From assembly GCF_020172685.1 (NCBI RefSeq), contig NZ_CP083986.1, positions 1,402,630 to 1,466,629 of the forward strand: 64,000 nt of DNA, in the 5' to 3' direction. Positions 60,452 through 64,000 of this stretch are shown here, in pieces; positions within the stretch are counted from its first letter, which is position 1; each line of letters opens with the position of its first letter. The position numbers and the translations under genes are program-made. The notes beneath the pieces are model-generated. The model ran no database searches. It saw nothing but the letters and a program-made list of their open reading frames with translations, and had not been told where the DNA came from. This DNA is from [Mycobacterium] nativiensis (GTDB taxonomy: Bacteria; Actinomycetota; Actinomycetes; Mycobacteriales; Mycobacteriaceae).

Positions 60452-61606
60452 TCAGCGCTGGGTGTTTCCGGTGTTCAGGCCCAGCGACATCCCGACCAGG
60501 CCTCGGCCGCGGGTGGCCAGCTGATCGGCGATCCGGCGTAGTTCCTTGCCGGCGCTCGAGTCCGCCGAGAGCACCACCGGAGCCCCGGAGTCGCCGCCGG
60601 TCACCATCTCGCTGTCGATCGGCACCTGGCCGAGCAGCGGAACGTCGCGGCCCATCGCCCGGGTCAGCCGTTCGGCGACCCGCCCGCCGCCGCCCTCGCC
60701 GAACAGGTGCATCGTGGACCCGTCGGGCATGGCCAGCCCGGACATGTTCTCGACCACGCCGACGACCTGCTGGCGGGTTTGCAGGGCGATCGCCCCGGCC
60801 CGCTCGGCGACCTCCGCGGCCGCCTGCTGCGGGGTGGTCACCACCAGGATCTCCGCGTTGGGTACCAGCTGGGCCACCGAGATCGCGATATCACCGGTCC
60901 CCGGCGGCAGGTCCAGCAGCAGCACATCCAGGTCGCCCCAGTAGACGTCGGCGAGGAACTGCTGCAGCGCCCGGTGCAGCATCGGGCCCCGCCAGACCAC
61001 CGGGGTGTTGCCCTTGGTGAACATCGCGATGGAGATCACCTTCACGCCGTATCCGATCGGCGGCATGATCATCGAGTCCACCTGCGTCGGCAGCGCGGTG
61101 ACGCCCATCATTCTCGGCACCGAGTGGCCGTAGATGTCGGCGTCGAGCACGCCGACCGACAGGCCGCGTTCGGCCAGTGCGACCGCGAGGTTGACGGTCA
61201 CGCTGGACTTGCCGACCCCACCCTTGCCCGAGGCGATCGCGTACACCTTGGTCAGCGAACCCGGCTGGGCGAACGGGATGACCGGCTCCTTGGCGTCGCC
61301 GCGCAGCTGTTTGCGCAATTCGGCGCGCTGTTCGTCGCTGAACACGTCCAGGCTCACCTTGACCGGGCCGGTGCCGGGCACGTCGTTGATCGCGTTGGTC
61401 ACCATGTTGGTGATCTCCGACTTCATCGGACAACCGGCGATCGTCAGGTAGATGGTGACGTGCACGCTGTGGTCGTCAGCGATCTCGATGCTCTTGACCA
61501 TGCCCAGGTCAGTGAGGGGACGCTGGATGTCGGGGTCGAGCACGGTGCCCAGCGCCGCGTAGATCGCGTCGTGCAGGGCTGCGGTGTCGTTTTCAGTCTT
61601 GGCCAT
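60452..61606 (-). CDS. mrp: Mrp/ApbC-type P-loop Fe-S carrier ATPase
   Basis: This is a 384-residue protein with an N-terminal MIP18 (DUF59) domain, then a deviant Walker A (ASGKGGVGKSS, about residues 125-135) and GDLDVLLLDLPPGTGD. Proteins of this group insert iron-sulphur clusters. The C-terminal CxxC of E. coli ApbC is missing: the segment reads NMSGLAMPDGST. ATG 61606 is the start. It matches Rv1229c; Rv1225c-lpqX are absent between it and tatB. Confidence 0.93.
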   Translation of the reverse strand: MAKTENDTAALHDAIYAALGTVLDPDIQRPLTDLGMVKSIEIADDHSVHVTIYLTIAGCPMKSEITNMVTNAINDVPGTGPVKVSLDVFSDEQRAELRKQLRGDAKEPVIPFAQPGSLTKVYAIASGKGGVGKSSVTVNLAVALAERGLSVGVLDADIYGHSVPRMMGVTALPTQVDSMIMPPIGYGVKVISIAMFTKGNTPVVWRGPMLHRALQQFLADVYWGDLDVLLLDLPPGTGDIAISVAQLVPNAEILVVTTPQQAAAEVAERAGAIALQTRQQVVGVVENMSGLAMPDGSTMHLFGEGGGGRVAERLTRAMGRDVPLLGQVPIDSEMVTGGDSGAPVVLSADSSAGKELRRIADQLATRGRGLVGMSLGLNTGNTQR

Positions 61607-61655
61607 CGAAGATGAGTCTAGGCCAGTGGGCGCGAGCCTCCGATAGTGATATTGC

Positions 61656-62975
61656 TCAAGCGGGCGGGCCGGCCTGCGGGCCGTTTTGGGGGCTGTCGCC
61701 CGGCGCCGGCGCAGGGGCCTGGGCCGGCGGTGCCGGCGGCTCTTCCGGGGCCGCGGGGGGTGCGGGCGCCACCGCATCCGCGGGTGTCGGTGCGGCCGGG
61801 GCAGGTGGTGCCTCCGGCGGAGCGAACGGGTCTGCGGGCCCGGCGTGCAGCGGTGCCTGCGGTCCGATGCCGGTCTGCGGTTCCAGACAGATCATTCGGC
61901 AGGTCACCGTCGGGCGCGCCGATTGAGCGGGGGCCGCCCAGGGCGGTTGCCAGGGCATGTTCGTCTGCTGGATCTCCCCGGTGGAGCCGCCGAGGTCGAT
62001 CAGTGATGCCCCGCCCGTCGGATCGATCGGCGACAACCCGTGCATGTTCAGCGGCGACCCCGGTCCGAGGCCCTCGGGGTGTTCCAGGTGCATGTCCCCG
62101 ATCGGAGGTGCCGGGCCGATGATCGGCGGCAGATCCACCGGCGCCACTCCGGTGGCGTAGGCCGCCGCCCAGCCCATGACGTTCTCCGCGTAGGCCATCG
62201 AGTTGTTGTAGCGCAGGATGGCGGTCAGGACCTGCGCGTGTTCGCGCAGGTTGAGCCCGCCGCTGCACAGGTACCGGGCGGCAGCCAGCGTCGCGTCGTA
62301 GAGGTTCTGCGGGTCCGCCTTCCCGTCGCCGTCGCCGTCGGCGGCGTATCGCGACCAGGTCCCGGGCAGAAACTGCATCGGCCCCATGGCGCGCGCGTAG
62401 ACGACCCGCCCGGGAGCACTGCTGGCCACGATGACTTCGTTTCCCGGCAGGGAACCGTCCAGCGACGGCCCGTAGATCGGCTGCAGCGCGGTCCCGCGCA
62501 CGTCGGTGGCTCCGCCGTTGGCGTGTCCGGATTCGATGCGACCGATCCCGGCCAGCAGATTCCAGCTGATCCCACATTCCGGGGCCGCGACCGACATCTG
62601 ATGTTCGGCGTTGCGATAGGCCGCCAGTGCGGTCTTGGGGATGCCCAGCGTGCCCGGCGCGTAGACGACCGCCGCCGGCTGCACCGACAGCGCCCCGGCG
62701 GCCACATGCAGGTTTGCCTGTGGGCGGCGTACCGCGACGACGGACGGACCCGACGAGCGGCCTGAGGTGCTCACCGAGGCCGCCAGCGGGGTCACCGCCG
62801 CGGTGCGCAGCGGCAGCGGGGCCGACGAGGATCGGGGGGTAGCGCCCACCGCGCCGGCGAACACCAGTGGGGTGATGAAGGCCAGGCCGAACGCGGGCCG
62901 CAGCGCCGCGCGGGCCGTCCGACGCCATTTGGCCGCGCGGGACAGGTGCCCCTCTGCGCCGCCCCCTGTAGGCAC
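61656..62975 (-). CDS. Exported lytic transglycosylase (MltB-like, Rv1230c-like)
   Basis: This is a 439-residue envelope enzyme that cleaves peptidoglycan. An N-terminal anchor (about residues 29-45) is followed by a lysozyme-like domain with catalytic E148 in GRIESGHANGG. The second typical block is ARAMGPMQFLPGTWSRY. The last 70 residues are Ala/Pro-rich and probably span the wall. GTG 62975 is the start. Homologues of this position form part of the cell-wall maintenance set near sigE. Confidence 0.9.
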   Translation of the reverse strand: MPTGGGAEGHLSRAAKWRRTARAALRPAFGLAFITPLVFAGAVGATPRSSSAPLPLRTAAVTPLAASVSTSGRSSGPSVVAVRRPQANLHVAAGALSVQPAAVVYAPGTLGIPKTALAAYRNAEHQMSVAAPECGISWNLLAGIGRIESGHANGGATDVRGTALQPIYGPSLDGSLPGNEVIVASSAPGRVVYARAMGPMQFLPGTWSRYAADGDGDGKADPQNLYDATLAAARYLCSGGLNLREHAQVLTAILRYNNSMAYAENVMGWAAAYATGVAPVDLPPIIGPAPPIGDMHLEHPEGLGPGSPLNMHGLSPIDPTGGASLIDLGGSTGEIQQTNMPWQPPWAAPAQSARPTVTCRMICLEPQTGIGPQAPLHAGPADPFAPPEAPPAPAAPTPADAVAPAPPAAPEEPPAPPAQAPAPAPGDSPQNGPQAGPPA

Positions 62976-63082
62976 TCGTTCGCCCCTTGTCCGCTGTGGT
63001 GAAACCCGCCAGGGGCTCCGTGAACTACGTCACCATACCCAACACCGGTACCGCCGGAGACGGTATCCGGGCCACTACGTGG

Positions 63083-63613
63083 TCAGACCGGCCTGCCGGA
63101 ATGCCGGGGTGCGGGCGCCTCGGCGGGCAATTCGGGTTCGGGCCGCAGGGCTTCGAGTAGTTCACGGACGCGTTCGAGTTCGTGGTGCAGGTAGTCGCGA
63201 GTGGGAACCTCACCTAACGCCAGACGCAGCGAGGCGAGTTCCCGGGCCAGATACTCGGTGTCAGCCTTGGTCTGCGCGGCCCGGCGCCGGTCCTCGTCCA
63301 GGCTGACCCGGTCGCGGTTCTCCTGTCGGTTCTGGGCCAGCAGGATCAGCGGCGCAGCGTAGGCGGCCTGGGTGGAGAAGGCCAGGTTGAGCAGGATGAA
63401 CGGGTAGGGGTCCCAGCGGAATCGGACCGCGTAGACGTTCAGCAGAATCCAGCCGACCACCAGCAGGGTCTGGATGGCCAGGTAGCGGCCGGTGCCGAAG
63501 AAGCGCGCCACCCCCTCGGTGAACCGGCCGAGGGCGTCGGGGTCCATCCGCAGGCCCGGCAGGCGTGAGGTGCGGGGCGTGGAGAGCCACTGCGATCCCG
63601 AGCGGTCGGTCAC
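63083..63613 (-). CDS. DUF1003 membrane protein (Rv1231c-like)
   Basis: This is a 176-residue protein with two membrane helices (YLAIQTLLVVGWILLNVYA and FILLNLAFSTQAAYAAPLIL) flanked by a basic N-terminus. A cytoplasmic helical tail with coiled-coil character follows. The DUF1003 signature is the NLAFSTQAAYAAPLILLAQN segment. GTG 63613 overlaps the end of the upstream CBS-protein gene (GTGA), so the two are coupled. Function is unknown. Confidence 0.88.
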   Translation of the reverse strand: MTDRSGSQWLSTPRTSRLPGLRMDPDALGRFTEGVARFFGTGRYLAIQTLLVVGWILLNVYAVRFRWDPYPFILLNLAFSTQAAYAAPLILLAQNRQENRDRVSLDEDRRRAAQTKADTEYLARELASLRLALGEVPTRDYLHHELERVRELLEALRPEPELPAEAPAPRHSGRPV

Positions 63614-64000
63614 GATGGCCTCCCGGCGAGTTTCGGTCCCAGGTCGGGCTCGGGGGTTTCGCGCCAATCACGCGGCAGCAGGTGATCCAGCACGTCGTCG
63701 ACGGTCACCGCGCCCAGCAGATGGTTCTGCTCGTCGAGCACCGGACCGCAGACCAGATTGTAGGCGGCGAAGTAGCGGGCCAACTCGGCCAATGAGACTT
63801 CCGGGTTCAACGCCGGCAGGTCGGAGTCGACGATCCCGCCGATGAGGTCGGCCGGCGGCTCGCGCAGCAGTCGCTGCAGGGGCACGCAGCCCAGGTAGCG
63901 GCCGGTCGGGGTGGCCGTGGGCGCTCGGGTGACGAACACCAGCGACGACAGCGCCGGGGTGAGGTCGGGGTCGCGCAGCCGGGCCAGCGCCTCGGCGACC
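63610..64000 (-). CDS. CBS-domain protein, MgtE-type (3' part only)
   Basis: This is the last 130 residues of a protein that continues past the window edge. The frame is open to the end, and the segment LSSLVFVTRAPTATPTGRYL starts the first CBS motif. VDDVLDHLLPRDWRE closes the second. The N-terminal MgtE domain would lie outside. It overlaps the DUF1003 gene by 4 bases and corresponds to Rv1232c, which may act in metal or magnesium response. Confidence 0.85.
   Translation of the reverse strand, partial: VAEALARLRDPDLTPALSSLVFVTRAPTATPTGRYLGCVPLQRLLREPPADLIGGIVDSDLPALNPEVSLAELARYFAAYNLVCGPVLDEQNHLLGAVTVDDVLDHLLPRDWRETPEPDLGPKLAGRPS

Overview
The window is a high-GC actinobacterial chromosome segment, and its gene content and order identify it as a mycobacterium (Mycobacteriaceae). 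Gene families named from the translations follow the order of the M. tuberculosis H37Rv stretch Rv1161 to Rv1232c: narGHJI, typA, lpqW, mshB, fbiC, fadH, dapC, rocA, fadD36, dapD, dapE, fadD6, folP2, gpgS, tagA, glgA, glgC, a Rv1216c-Rv1219c-type exporter operon, sigE, rseA, htrA, tatB, mrp. The Rv correspondences are from memory of that genome, not from a search. It is not M. tuberculosis: the PE/PPE/ESX genes that punctuate this region there are missing at every expected position, the pks3/4-papA3-mmpL10 block is missing, and other genes stand in their place. The species cannot be fixed from the sequence alone.

Layout. 1-6121: respiratory nitrate reductase narGHJI (narG cut by the window edge) with a small exported DUF732 gene coupled to narI. 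6142-6953: a Rid-family protein and a MarR regulator. 7015-16773: typA, lpqW, an exported Ala-rich protein, mshB (mycothiol), a possible 35-residue protein coupled to a membrane protein, fbiC (coenzyme F420) and a PEBP lipoprotein. 16782-20635: fadH with a PadR regulator, divergent from dapC. 20632-24327: an SDR / metallo-beta-lactamase-fold / alpha-beta hydrolase operon facing a TetR gene across a palindromic operator. 24324-27709: exported HNH nuclease, psuG, rocA. 27863-30711: a cytochrome oxidase subunit I gene, a VOC protein and a Cys-rich SufR-like regulator. 30854-36694: fadD36, a small lipoprotein, and a TetR gene divergent from an mmpS-mmpL4/5-type pair. 36691-46533: lysine (dapD, dapE), LOG, fadD6, folP2, gpgS, tagA housekeeping cluster. 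46576-49078: divergent glgA/glgC for glucan and methylglucose polysaccharide precursors. 49075-50397: a signal-peptide protein with a PGRS-like Gly array and a DUF2599 domain. 50500-55932: an apparent six-gene operon (SAM methyltransferase, TetR, ABC exporter, two ICMT-like membrane proteins). 56137-60417: O-methyltransferase divergent from the envelope-stress set sigE-rseA-htrA-tatB. 60452-64000: mrp, a lytic transglycosylase, a DUF1003 protein and the end of a CBS/MgtE-type protein.

How it fits together. The core genes serve cell-envelope synthesis, redox cofactors and stress response. The variable insertions are mostly short operons with their own local regulator, and several have a clear inverted-repeat operator over a recognisable promoter. 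No rRNA, tRNA, CRISPR array or insertion sequence was seen. No gene-free stretch exceeds 300 bases; the longest, 10830-11108, carries a likely promoter.
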